Source: Lucifuga dentata (Eukaryota > Chordata > Actinopteri > Ophidiiformes > Bythitidae). Taken from it: DNA of 64,000 bases. The DNA lies in NCBI GenBank assembly GCA_014773175.1, contig VXCM01002573.1, positions 1 to 64,000 on the forward strand, given 5' to 3'. The notes under the pieces are model-generated. The model had not been told where the DNA came from, did no database searches, and worked only from the letters and a program-made list of their open reading frames with translations. Both the position numbers and the translations under genes were made by a program. Position 1 is the first letter of the stretch, and every line of letters starts with the position of its first letter. Positions 1 to 10,670 of the stretch are shown one piece after another.

Positions 1-862
1 TTTATTCGGGCTTGGGACCGGCACAAGGTGGACACTGGCTTGTGCCCCCTTGAGGCTGCATTTGTATACTCTCTCCTGTGTCTACATATTTACTGTCAAG
101 ACTGTAAGATACTAATAGGGCTCAATTATTTCTTCCTGATTTTTCATATTTCACACAATGATTTTGAGTGAAATTTTGTGATTAATTTCACTTTGCAGCT
201 AAAGGTACAAGTATGTAATCAGAACCCATATTTTCCATCTTGTCAGACTGATCAAAATGAAAGAAGAGATTCCAAAGGACATAACCATTTCGATCAAAAT
301 GAGAAAAAGTGGTGACCTTTTTGCTGGAATTGCAGTGAGACAATCTCAAAAGATTCATGAGAACAAATTATGTAAGAACAAAAGGATTTTTTTTTTCATG
401 GCCAAAATAGGAAAGGTAATTTNCATGAGAACAAATTATGTAAGAACAAAAGGATTTTTTTTTTCATGGCCAAAATAGGAAAGGTAATTTATTTCTCTCT
501 TCTTCAACTCACAGGAAAATTAGGTTAAATGCTACTTTTATCAAATGAAGATGGCATGTCAATTGGATATAACTAGAATGAGACCCTGATGAAACCACCA
601 CAGTGTTTTAGGTATCCAGAAATTGCTCATTATGCTTTGCAACTGTAGTAGAGGGTTTTATAATTAACGTTTCATTTATTGGGAGCATGTTTATGAATTA
701 TTCATTTGTGACAAGACTATAAGTAATTATATACGCCACATCTGAAATGTTCCTGTGTGTTTTGCTTTCTGATCAAAAAAAGCTTTGCCCTCTGCCTTCT
801 GCCTTTGAAAATTAAATCCCTGCTGAAGTAAGATTGAAGTAACCCTCTTGGCTACATCAAGT
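1..862. other. intergenic, no gene seen
   Basis: AT-rich non-coding DNA. The only structure seen is the exact 67-base duplication around the N at 423, annotated separately. The short open frame over that duplication is an artefact of it. Confidence 0.6.
356..490. repeat. 67-bp exact tandem copy across a single N (assembly seam)
   Basis: Bases 356-422 and 424-490 are identical and are separated only by an N at 423. Two identical copies meeting at one N is the signature of two contig ends that overlap but were not merged. The true locus probably has one copy. Confidence 0.85.
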
Positions 863-1314
863 CTTTAACCCTTAAATGCATCAGTCATTTTCCATCCATT
901 TGTACTACAGTATACTGTCGGGTCATTAGAGACCTGTAACGCACGCAGCACAAATAGAGCTACAAAGTGAAATATTTTTGCTGGCAAACTTTTCAGAACA
1001 TTTTATGAATAAAACAAACCCACAAAAAATAAAATAAAAAAAATAAAAAAAATTGTCATATAATATTTTTATAATGACTTATAGATCCCATCATCAAAGT
1101 TGGTGCATCACAGCGATGCTGCTCTGCATGAAGGTCTGACACGGCGCTGCAGCATCTTCCTGTAGCAGTAAGCTAGCAGCATAGTTACAGCATAAACAGT
1201 CTTCTTCCTCTAGTTTCAGCATTTGTCCATCATGTCAGTGAAACTATAGCGCCACCTAAGGACCAAAGTTGAACACAACTATTACTTGCTGCCTGTATAC
1301 CAGGAAAAAAAAAC

Positions 1315-1347
1315 AAAAAAAAAAAAAGGTNAAAAAAAAAAAAAGGT
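1315..1347. repeat. 16-bp copy across a single N (assembly seam)
   Basis: A run of 13 A followed by GGT occurs just before and just after the N at 1331. It is read as an unmerged contig overlap in an A-rich tract. Confidence 0.7.
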
Positions 1348-1411
1348 GACACTCTTACATGCCTTGGGTTTGTAGCGACCCTATACACTTTTTAGTGAAA
1401 AACATTAGAAA

Positions 1412-1542
1412 AACAATTATTTCCATCAATTTTGACAACTTGAAACCATAAAACTGTTAAAAACAAAGAGTTTGAGNAACAATTATTTCCATCAATTTTG
1501 ACAACTTGAAACCATAAAACTGTTAAAAACAAAGAGTTTGAG
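1412..1542. repeat. 65-bp exact tandem copy across a single N (assembly seam)
   Basis: Bases 1412-1476 are repeated exactly at 1478-1542 around the N at 1477, inside the TTAA element. It is an assembly seam rather than a biological duplication. Confidence 0.85.
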
Positions 1543-1664
1543 GTTGAGGGCTTAATTGAAAAAAATGAGTGAATTAGAGGTATGTAACATGATCCTGTTT
1601 GCTAAAGACCCATCCTATGCATTTAAGGGTTAAAGCATCTCAATACAAACTGATTTCTTAAACA

Positions 1665-1889
1665 GGTGGTTCTCAAGTTCCACCAAATTGCAAAGTTTCC
1701 ATCTCTCTCTCTCTCTTTGCTCTACCCGTACCTGTTTACCTAAACCAGGTGTGTTCATGTTATCAGAAGTTGCCTCAGTGATCTTGATTTTCTAAATAGA
1801 TCAGATGAGTTAATCAGGTGTGGGTAGAGCAGGAAGAGATGGAAAATATGCAATGCTGTGGCCTAACGAGGACCAGGATTGAGAAACAC
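1665..1889. mobile_element. short MITE, copy 1 of a family also seen at 42146
   Basis: The ends GTGGTTCTCAA and TTGAGAAACAC are inverted repeats. Inside are two facing copies of a 'gctctacc...cacctgatt' type segment, so the whole unit can fold back on itself. The same segment recurs in inverted orientation at 42146-42322. No target-site duplication could be recognised. It resembles short hAT-type MITEs common in fish, but the superfamily is inferred. Confidence 0.6.
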
Positions 1890-4370
1890 TTGTGTAAAAA
1901 TAGTGTGGCACAAATGAAATCTGAATGACTCACTCATATATTGGGTCTGTCAGAGAGTTTAGGTGCAACGCTTGATCTATGGATACAACTAATTTATGGT
2001 TAGAATACAGAGAGATGTGTAGTGGTGGTACCTGAAAAACAAGATTGAGAACCATTAGCTGAAGGTATTGCTTTTATTTATTTATTTTTGTACTTTGAAT
2101 ATACTGTGTGGGCACCCCAGAGGCCGAGAACCCTAGTGCAGTCTTTACCACAGATATAACGCTAGCAAGGGTGACTAGCCTTCAGTAAGGCATTAAGGAG
2201 ATGTTATTTCCTATGACTGATGAAATTTGTCTATAAGAAACAAATTTCCTCTGGGTTTCGGGATCCATTAAATACTGCTACAGTGCCTATGTGGAATGAT
2301 GATATAGTGAGATGCAAGAATGGATGCACTCTAACATCTAAAGCCTGACAAATATAGACTAATCACAGAAGCAGGCCACACAGCTCTATTCTTCATCCTA
2401 TTACTTGTAAATCTCTCAGTTTTCCCCAGCTGTCTGCTTGCCACAGATAATAAGAAAGGAAAGCATTTTTCTCTCACTTTATGAGTCTCCTGTATGCAAA
2501 GTAGAAGCAGATCTCACTTTCAGACCTCTTTCTACTCAGTCCCTTCCCGAAAAGGAGCATCATTTTCTTTTATAGAGCTGTGATGTAATGGATACAATAA
2601 ATAAACAGAACATGCTAATGAGTTGTTGCTCAGAGAGGAGGTCTGACATGTTAAATTATAAAACTTCTCTGTATCTTTGATGTGCTGATTAAACTCTGCG
2701 GGTGTTGGACAGCAATTTGGAGAGAAATGTCAAGAATACATGACTGTTTTGGCCTTTTTAGAAAATCCCAAATAGAACAGAATACTGCAGTCCACTGATA
2801 AAGACTATTATTCATTCCATGTGATGGTGGCGTTAAGTGGGAGGTGAGTTAGGCTGTGAGAAATGGCAGGGTGGTTTGATGATGTTTGTCCCTGCCAGGG
2901 CCATCTGCACTGTTGGAATGGCTCTCCCTTTTAAGCAGTCTGATTGGTTGCTACATCTGTTCGCAAATTCTCTCACACTGTTGACATAACTGATAATAGG
3001 TTGGTGTGTGTTTGTTTCTTTTGTCCTATATTTGTGAGAACCAATTTGACTTTTACAATCAATGTGAGGATGGACTTGCAAAGTAATGTCATTCTGGTTG
3101 ATTCTCACATTTGAAGGTTGGACTTGGGTGTATGGTTAAGGTTAGAACTAGGATGAAGTTAAGATAATGGCTGAGATGAGAGATTCTGTGCTTTATTTAT
3201 TTGTATTTTACTTATTTACCCAGCAAGTGTTGTGTAAACAGCATGTATGTACATGTGAATGTGCATACAACATGAATGTAAACATACATTCATGTTGCAA
3301 AAAGTGTAACATTGTCATTAGGTCCTTGTTGAGCTGGCTTAAGTACCTGTAGCAGAGCCATTTTACTTGTCAGAGGATTCAGGCATCTTAGTTTCCTGCT
3401 ACTGCATTATGTCTTCTTTTTAATGAATTTTATTTACACCATTTGATAATTTAAATCTGTATACATTATTCTTCAATATGACATTAAATCAAACAACTTC
3501 TTGTAAAGTGAAAGGTGATGAACATACAGAGCTTTCTACTCTTTGCTTTGGTTTTACGACCACATATTTACTGTATAGTTGAGTCTAAGCCATTTGCTTC
3601 AACCCTGTTTCCAGCAGTGGAATTCAGCTATTTCCATTAAAAAGACTATTATAAGTTGATAGAATGCTACCTGTTCAGCACCAAACAGTAGGCAGAAAAG
3701 CCAGCAATTAAATGGAGAAGAAAGCATTTACTAGGTCAAAGATCCAGATATTTTTGTCAGGAGTTAGTGGAGACCAAAACAGAGCTAAAGGTAAAGTGAG
3801 CACTGGTCTTACAGTATATTAGTGCTCAGCTTTTCAGTGTCGCTACCTTGGCTGATGTTTGCTTCTCTGTCACCTTTCAAACAACCAATGCAAAAATTAG
3901 CTGTATATCAACATAAACAGTAGAGTCAAAGGGGTGGAAGAGAAGCTAATTTTCTCAAAATGTACAACACAATTTCAAGTCATACCATGATCTGTGCTAA
4001 AAAGCAATGGCTTTGCAAAATGTCAGCAGTAAGACACAGCTACCAGGGTTTGTAAAAGCATATACTGTTGTTAATGCTCAGATTTGAAATGTTAAGGTTA
4101 GCTAGAGCTGAGTGTGTTATAATGACATGTGTTGCTTTTGACAAAAGCACACAGGACAGAGGAACGCTGAGCCTCAGGTATGTCAGCAGCACGTTGACTC
4201 AAGTGTAAATCGCTTACTGCGGTGCATTTTTATCACTCGTTAGCATCGTTCGGGGTGATTTGACTTTGCTGCAACTGCATCAATCAGAGTGCTTAGAACT
4301 AGCATTGTTTTCTAGTAGTAGTATGGTAGTCATGGATATCATCCTGTTTGAGAGAAGAATATACTGTATA
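1890..4370. other. intergenic, no gene seen
   Basis: Non-coding DNA with no convincing exon. The longest frames (for example 2833-3108 on the minus strand) lack recognisable domains or splice context. Further possible MITE-like 'ttgagaacc' sequence lies near 2045. Confidence 0.5.
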
Positions 4371-4392
4371 TAGATAGATAGATAGATAGATA
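4371..4392. repeat. (TAGA)n microsatellite
   Basis: About five and a half copies of TAGA, directly upstream of the mariner-type MITE. Confidence 0.9.
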
Positions 4393-4406
4393 TCACATAT
4401 ATACAT

Positions 4407-4689
4407 AGGGTGTCCCAAAAAATGTATACACACTTTGAATGATTATAATTCACTCAAACTTTCTTTTTTTACAGGTGCAACTGATTTGAAGTAATGGCAA
4501 AAGCAAGACTAAGCAANACTCAAACTTTCTTTTTTTACAGGTGCAACTGATTTGAAGTAATGGCAAAAGCAAGACTAAGCAAAAGATTCTACACTTGTCT
4601 TCTTTAACTTGGATTATAAAACCTAGGTATATCTTAAACATTTTATTTATAACCATTCAGAGTGTGTATACAGTTTTTTGGGACACCCT
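4407..4689. mobile_element. mariner-type MITE with ~45-bp inverted ends
   Basis: The left end AGGGTGTCCCAAAAAA is mirrored by the right end TTTTTTGGGACACCCT. The match continues inward through GTATACACACT and TGAATG for about 45 bases with few mismatches. The GGGTGTCCCAAAA tip and the A/T-rich insertion site fit mariner-family elements, which target TA. No coding capacity. Its centre contains a 65-bp assembly duplication (4452-4582), so the real element is probably about 217 bp. Confidence 0.8.
4452..4582. repeat. 65-bp exact tandem copy across a single N (assembly seam)
   Basis: Bases 4452-4516 equal 4518-4582 around the N at 4517. It lies inside the inverted-repeat element, where fold-back sequence often breaks assemblies. 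Confidence 0.85.
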
Positions 4690-7600
4690 TATATATAACT
4701 CATCTATATATTACTCTGTGTCTTCTCACAGCAGTAAATAGGTAACCAAGGGAGATAAGCCATTTAGCAGATGAGCTCACAGTGAGTGGTACTTCTGTGT
4801 GGTTTGGTGGTCCTGAGTCAGAACAGGACAGCATTAGGTTCATTGCTCACCCTGCTGAGTAATAATACTATTCAGTTGGCTGATCCTGTGCCCTTGCCAT
4901 CTGGGGATTTAATGAGCCCAGAATGGCCTTGTTGATGCCAACCAATCATGGAGTTCACACCAAGTCCCCCTGGTTACACAAACTCCAGTTTGAGTCATAG
5001 CATCATGGAAGTAGGGTAACGTGTCTCATACTGTGAACTTAAGTGAGGCCTGCATGACTTGGATTCTTGTTTTTTTTTCTACATAGTATCTGTATCAGAC
5101 ACACAAACACACTGCCACAGTTTCTCTGTTAATATGTATCAGTTACCATGATAATTATTAAAACTGCAACTAAATTCCAATGCATTTGCTTCAAAATAAT
5201 GAAGGAAATCCAGTGTGGCTGACATCTTATACAGTACATCTGTAATTGGCAGGTAACACTATTATACTTGTCATTAGTCCCTAAAAAGTTCTCTCCATGG
5301 AATAACTGAACAAAATTCCCATTTTCACACAAGAACATCCATTAAGATTCCGAGGAAAACAGAAAGTGCACTTTGTAGGCAGTTTACAGCTTCGAGTTGG
5401 GCTTTTCTCACTGTGTATGGCAAAAGATCAATACTGTGTGTTGCTCATGTCGTGCCCTGCAGCACTTTGAGTGGCATCGTCTCGACATAGTAAGCTCAGC
5501 TGCTGATTCAGAGTGCATTGATGGAGGTGAAATCCTCTCTATGATCGAGGACTTTAAAGAATCACAGCTCTCCCTAAAGGCCTGAGTGGGGCTCTGTCAA
5601 AGCTCTCCAATGCTGTTCTTCAGGCATGACAAACCAACAGGGATTCTGAGTTGTGCGCACTTAGTTATAGAAAACACAAACACACACACAAACACACACA
5701 CAATACAGTACAGACATTTCTGTTGTTACTTAGCATGAACCTTCTGCTAGACCATGACGATGTTTGAAAATTTGTTTCTTTCTGCTAAAAATAATTCAGA
5801 ATGTTGTTTTGCTGCATTGCTTTGAGCTGCTTTTTACATTTTAAATATCAAACTACATGTTAAAAATGTGCCCCCTGTCCAAGAATATATTTTAGTCCAC
5901 CAGATCTAGATCAGACAAAAATGCTGCTATTGTGGGATAAATACGCTTGATTATTTTTCATGTATTTGTGTATTGTTTCCACCAAAGTTTGTTACAGTTG
6001 TGATTCGGAATTCAGGGGTGGACTCATAAATTTTAAAATGAGTTTTTAATCTTTGGAGATAGAGCATTTTACAATCATTTTGTTCAATTTTATCAAAAGT
6101 AATACATCAAGCTCAAACTCATATTATTGCCAAGTTTTGTGAAACCCGTTTAAAGCAGCACACTGGGCTTTGTAATATGCTGCAAGCATTAAAATTAATA
6201 TGTAATTTTTCTAAACAGCAGTAGCCCAGAGAGACTACATTGACATTACAGGCCTTAATGCTCAATTCTGATGTTTTTAGTCAGGTCTGACCTTTTTGTC
6301 TTGAAGGTTCATATTCATGTTTTTAAGTAAGCCGTATGTGACACTGCTGTGAGCACAGTTCTGCCCTGTGAGGTCACACATGCACACATTTAACAAAATA
6401 CATAATCCCCATTTGTTCATGAACAAAAAAAACAAAACTGTCAAACAATAAGAATGGAAACCAGCTCCACAATTTCTTATGCAATTGATTTAAAAGCTGC
6501 TTGTTTCCAATGTGTTCCTCTAGTTTAGCTTGGATGGAAGCTTCTTGAACTCTCCATTGACCTGTTGCACTGTATTAGCTGTCCTCCATATTTATTTTTA
6601 CTGAGCTGCAAGGTGCCAGTGCTAAATGATGATGACAGTGATATACACCAGAAAAGTGAGACGTAAAAAAAATCCATGGATTGTGATCTGCCTGTTCTCA
6701 CAGGTTACATTGCCAAAGATCTAGATCTAGGCCCACATATGCAAGTGGCACAAATCTGATATGGAAAAAACAGATTGGGTTTGCTTACACTGCTCAGAAA
6801 AAAAAAAAAAAAAAAAAAAAAACTCAGATCAGGACCACGTCAGCCTGCAATGTGAACATAGCATAAATGTCACCTACCTTTAAGCTTTCAGAAGCATTTT
6901 AACACAGTTGATGGGAATATTTGTGTAGTTTGTGTCAAACCCTTTATTTGTTTGCATGAGAAGGTCCCTGCACCCTTGACACAACTCAAAAAGGAAAGGA
7001 GAATCAAAGAGTTGTTTGAAAAATGTTGTGCATCTAAGGAGAACCTAATTAACAATTTACTTTCTGAGGTTGTCTTAACAGCCACCAATTTAATTACTTC
7101 CTCAGTGGTCACATAGCGGTCTTGTTTATTGATGTTCCCCATTTTAGATGCCTTTGCATCTGTTTTCCACTTGGTGAGACTTGCCAGTTGTGCCCTGCAG
7201 TTGCAAGTAGCTAATGAGGAACTTTGTGCCTGCTGTCATCAGTGCCACAGTCATGTTCGCCTCGTCTCAGCTCACATTGTGTGCCTTTCAAGAGACCCTA
7301 AAGCTCCTTCATCCTTACTCTGCATGGAGGTGATCCTCTCCGTCTGCATCTCTTCCCAGCTGTGACTGTAATTAACTTGCACTGATTGAGCTATCAAGCC
7401 CACTCGATGTGTGTTAACGCTCATTTGAAAAACCACAGCAAAATCAATATGAAATATAAGGCGTGCTGCTGTTAGGTTGACAGTTGCGTTGTTTTTTTAT
7501 TTATGCTTATATTGTGTTTATTTTGGAAGACTGTACTTCTGTCTAGACAAATTAATACATATCTCCCCTAAAGATGGAAAAAACAAGAATATATCGGGGA

Positions 7601-9692
7601 CAGATGACTGCTTAGTCATGTCGGGTTGCGCATGTGCACACACACACACACGCACACACAATTTAATCCAGAGAGTTTTATTAGCAATAATTCAGTGTTA
7701 TCTCCATAAAGCTCCACAGGCTTTGGCTCAGTGTGGGGTGTCTGTCAGCATGGGGAGGGTCCTATTGGGCCAAATTATGAGAGCTCAGCAATCTTATTTT
7801 AACTACCCATTACTGCTAATTTCCAGCCATTAAGGTTGTTCAGGGTCAGATGGGGATTGTATGAATTCTTTCTTGGCCAATTATGAAGAGAAAATAGGCC
7901 ATATTTAGTATCCTATAGGGACTCAACTACAGCTCACTCATCAAACTGGTAGGTTTAGATTCACTTGATGATCTTGGATATTTCAGATCTTGACAGCTGT
8001 CTAAACTGTCCCAGAGGGCATTTCTTTGAAACGGGACATTATCAGGTCTATCTGAGATGTCAGCGTTTGTTATTTAGATATTTGAACTGACAAATCATCC
8101 ACAGAATGTACGTTTCACCATCCCACTGGGTTTTAGTGACTATTCACTCTAAGAATGGAAGAAAGGTCTCAAAACTCTCAACTTACACACATTAAACGCT
8201 CTCACTTTAAAAATCTGCCCAAGTTGTCCTCGAGTAACTTTTTTATTGTGACACCTCAAACGCATGACGGACTCATTTGTCAAATAAGTGAAGCTGAGAA
8301 AGTTGGAAAACAGAGCAGTAGTTCATACATGTGACATCCACACTGCACTCACAAAAACTACATTCCTGCATTTAATAAAAACTGTAAAGGTACAAAAGAT
8401 TAAAAAAAAAAACTCTGTATATGCTTCACAGCTGTTAAAAAAATAAATAAATAAAAATAAGCCACATACTGTATCAAATACGATATTTCAGTCAAAATCC
8501 AAGTGCATCACCAGCAGTACTGAGGAATCTCTCAGAATATAAGAAGGCATAGTTACTCTATCACCACCACACTTTGACACATGCTTCAGCATTGTCAAGC
8601 GTCAAGCAGCACATGCTTGAGGAGAAGTTTAAGATTCTAGGCTTTGTTTGGGAAACAGCCTGGAATGAAATTAGGAGAGACAGCAGTGAAATGAATCCTG
8701 GTTGGTCTCTCGCTTCAGGTAATCAGATAGCAACAAAAGGCAGCAGAGCACGGTGGAATCGGTCTGTGGAAACTGTCTTGAAACTTGAAACTGTCTTGAA
8801 ACTCAAAGAGGAGCAAAAGAGGGAGCGAGCGCAGCGCAAAGGTATTTGTTTGGGGATGAAAGAGTGGCAGAGTTTCCACAAGGACCAAAAGCATCTAACT
8901 GCTTTTCTTACAGATGCACCAGCAGGTGTCAGCAAAGCAAATGCTAAGTAGGACACAAACCAAGCTGCCCTTACATGAATAATTCTTGATGATGAGTTAG
9001 GAAGATAAAGTTAGTGCAACTCCAACACACATGGACATCTATACATTTCCCATCCAAACCAGAGATGGACATCATCTTTTACATTTCTCTCAAGTTTACT
9101 ATCTATTTAGTTGCCTCTCGCATACATTGCAGCAGGGTTTCCCAGTCCTAAAGAGCTTTTTGATAGCTCTGTTCTAAAATTCTCAGGTAGCAGTTGACGG
9201 TTTCTAGCCACATGATCACTGCTCCCCCCTATCTGATTTTCTTCTCAAAATATGAAGTTAAGTCAAATTTTTACTTGGTCACCATCAATTCACAGGTAAA
9301 TAGACTTGCCTCTCATCTTTTATTGATTTTCACATTCACTGATCATGACTATGAATATGACATCTGTAAAAGATGTCATACAGCCTTTGGGCCACAGGCA
9401 TCTGATGTCAAATCAATACAAAGCATGCAATATTGGACCATGATGTGTGTGATCAGTGCAATATGTTATAGATTTTGGATTTAGGGACATTAAAGCCCTT
9501 GGGCTAAATAGAACAAATGCTGCATGCCAATAATGTGTGGAAAATGTAAGACACTGGATTATAAATTCCAACTTCTTCAGACACCTGCACATTAATATTT
9601 TCAATTTGAACCAGACTTGAAGTATTGGTGATAGCATGGTTTTTGCTGTAATATCTGATGTGTTGACTCTTTGTTAAGTTTGCTCCAACAGT
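4690..9692. other. intergenic, no gene seen; simple repeats
   Basis: No supported exon. It holds CA-rich repeats at about 5680-5702 and 7636-7660 and a 25-base A run at 6798-6822. Around 6720-6860 there is sequence resembling a small fish MITE, but its ends could not be defined. Open frames at 7129-7365, 7477-7833 and 8574-8951 have no recognisable domain and are regarded as chance. Confidence 0.5.
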
Positions 9693-9700
9693 TTTTCAGG

Positions 9701-9907
9701 TAGGGTTGCCAACTTTCTCTCTACAAATAAAGGACAAAAGATGCCCCCACACCTCCCCACACCCTCCCGACCCAATGACCAGCCAATGGTGACCAGCACA
9801 CAGATAAGGGGAGTACTGGCACCTTTTTTTGTCCACTTCAAGCACTGTATCACTTTAAGTTTATGTGAATAAACCTCAAAGTGAAAGAAATCACAATTTG
9901 GACCTTT

Positions 9908-9944
<37 letters not shown>

Positions 9945-10662
9945 NTTTTTTTTTTTTTTTTTTTTTTTTTGGATGCTGTTGTAGCCAAGTCCGTGTTTAA
10001 CTGTATGGTACACGTGAGGCTTCACTTGCCGCAATTTTGTCTTTTTCTGCAGTAGATGCCGCAAAGAATGCACCAATATTGCTTGCACCTTTAGCTAGTG
10101 TGGCCTTGTGTGTTTCTGTGGAAGCATGCTGAGTTAGATCATCCTCAGCTCCATGGTCAGTTCAGAATTTCTGACAGCATAAAGTACAGAAGGCTTTCGT
10201 GGGGTCTCCGCTGACATGCTTAACCCACATCTTTTTTGCTTCCTATTGTTTGTTGTAGCTGCACAGTCTTTTCTTTTTTGCAGGTTTTTTCATATTTGCA
10301 GGTTTATCCATATTTGCACATGCCACTAACCCTAGGCTAACCCCTAACCAACTGAACAATACCAGACATTACCAAACCCCTTTTTTTTTTTTTTTTNTTT
10401 TTTTTTTTTTTGCAGGAATTCGCACATTTATTCTACATGTACAACTGATGCACATGAGAGGATCTGTGATTGGATAACAGATGATCTCAGCACGTTATCT
10501 GCTACTGCTGTTGTATCAGGTCTAGGTTCTGTAAGAATGCTGTCTGGTGATCAGAGTAGAGTAGCAGTCAATATATGGGACAAGGGAGGTTCCATATGGG
10601 ATAAACCAATTTAGCCCAATATAGGGGACATCCCAGCTAATATGGAACAGTTGGCAACCCTA
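9701..10662 (-). mobile_element. hAT element, non-autonomous, with 8-bp target-site duplication
   Basis: The ends TAGGGTTGCCAACT (9701) and AGTTGGCAACCCTA (to 10662) are perfect inverted repeats. They are flanked by TTTTCAGG (9693-9700) and GTTTCAGG (10663-10670), an 8-base duplication with one mismatch, which is the hAT hallmark. Inside, on the minus strand, is a decayed BED zinc-finger coding remnant. Two single-N seams (9945 and 10397) interrupt homopolymer runs, so internal order is not certain. The direction is given by the coding remnant. Confidence 0.85.
9971..10233 (-). pseudogene. decayed hAT transposase N-terminus (BED zinc finger)
   Basis: Reading the minus strand from 10233 gives a BED-finger-like stretch of about 88 codons with two in-frame stops. 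It opens with a 'WVKHVSGDPTKAFCTLC' segment, followed by a histidine pair spaced HX5H (HASTETH). The Cys-X2-Cys ... His-X5-His order is that of BED fingers, the DNA-binding domain at the start of many hAT transposases. The catalytic region is absent. It sits inside the hAT inverted repeats at 9701-10662. It cannot make a functional protein. Confidence 0.75.
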
Positions 10663-10670
10663 GTTTCAGG

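Larger units (their letters stand above)
865..1633. mobile_element. TTAA-target MITE with 19-bp inverted ends (piggyBac-like)
   Basis: Bases 863-881 (CTTTAACCCTTAAATGCAT) are the exact reverse complement of 1617-1635. TTAA lies at both outer ends (865-868 and 1630-1633), and the element body starts CCC and ends GGG, as piggyBac-superfamily elements do. No transposase reading frame is seen inside, so this is a non-autonomous element. Two assembly seams (N at 1331 and 1477) fall inside, so the true length is shorter than it appears. Confidence 0.75.

Noticed and set aside
7129..7833. Two adjacent plus-strand frames (78 and 118 codons), the first Cys/His-rich
   Set aside because: Cys and His spacing does not fit any zinc-binding motif, and the second frame runs through a CA microsatellite.
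8574..8951. 125-codon plus-strand frame overlapped by a 77-codon minus-strand frame
   Set aside because: No recognisable domain, no splice or promoter context, and open frames on both strands suggest composition rather than selection.
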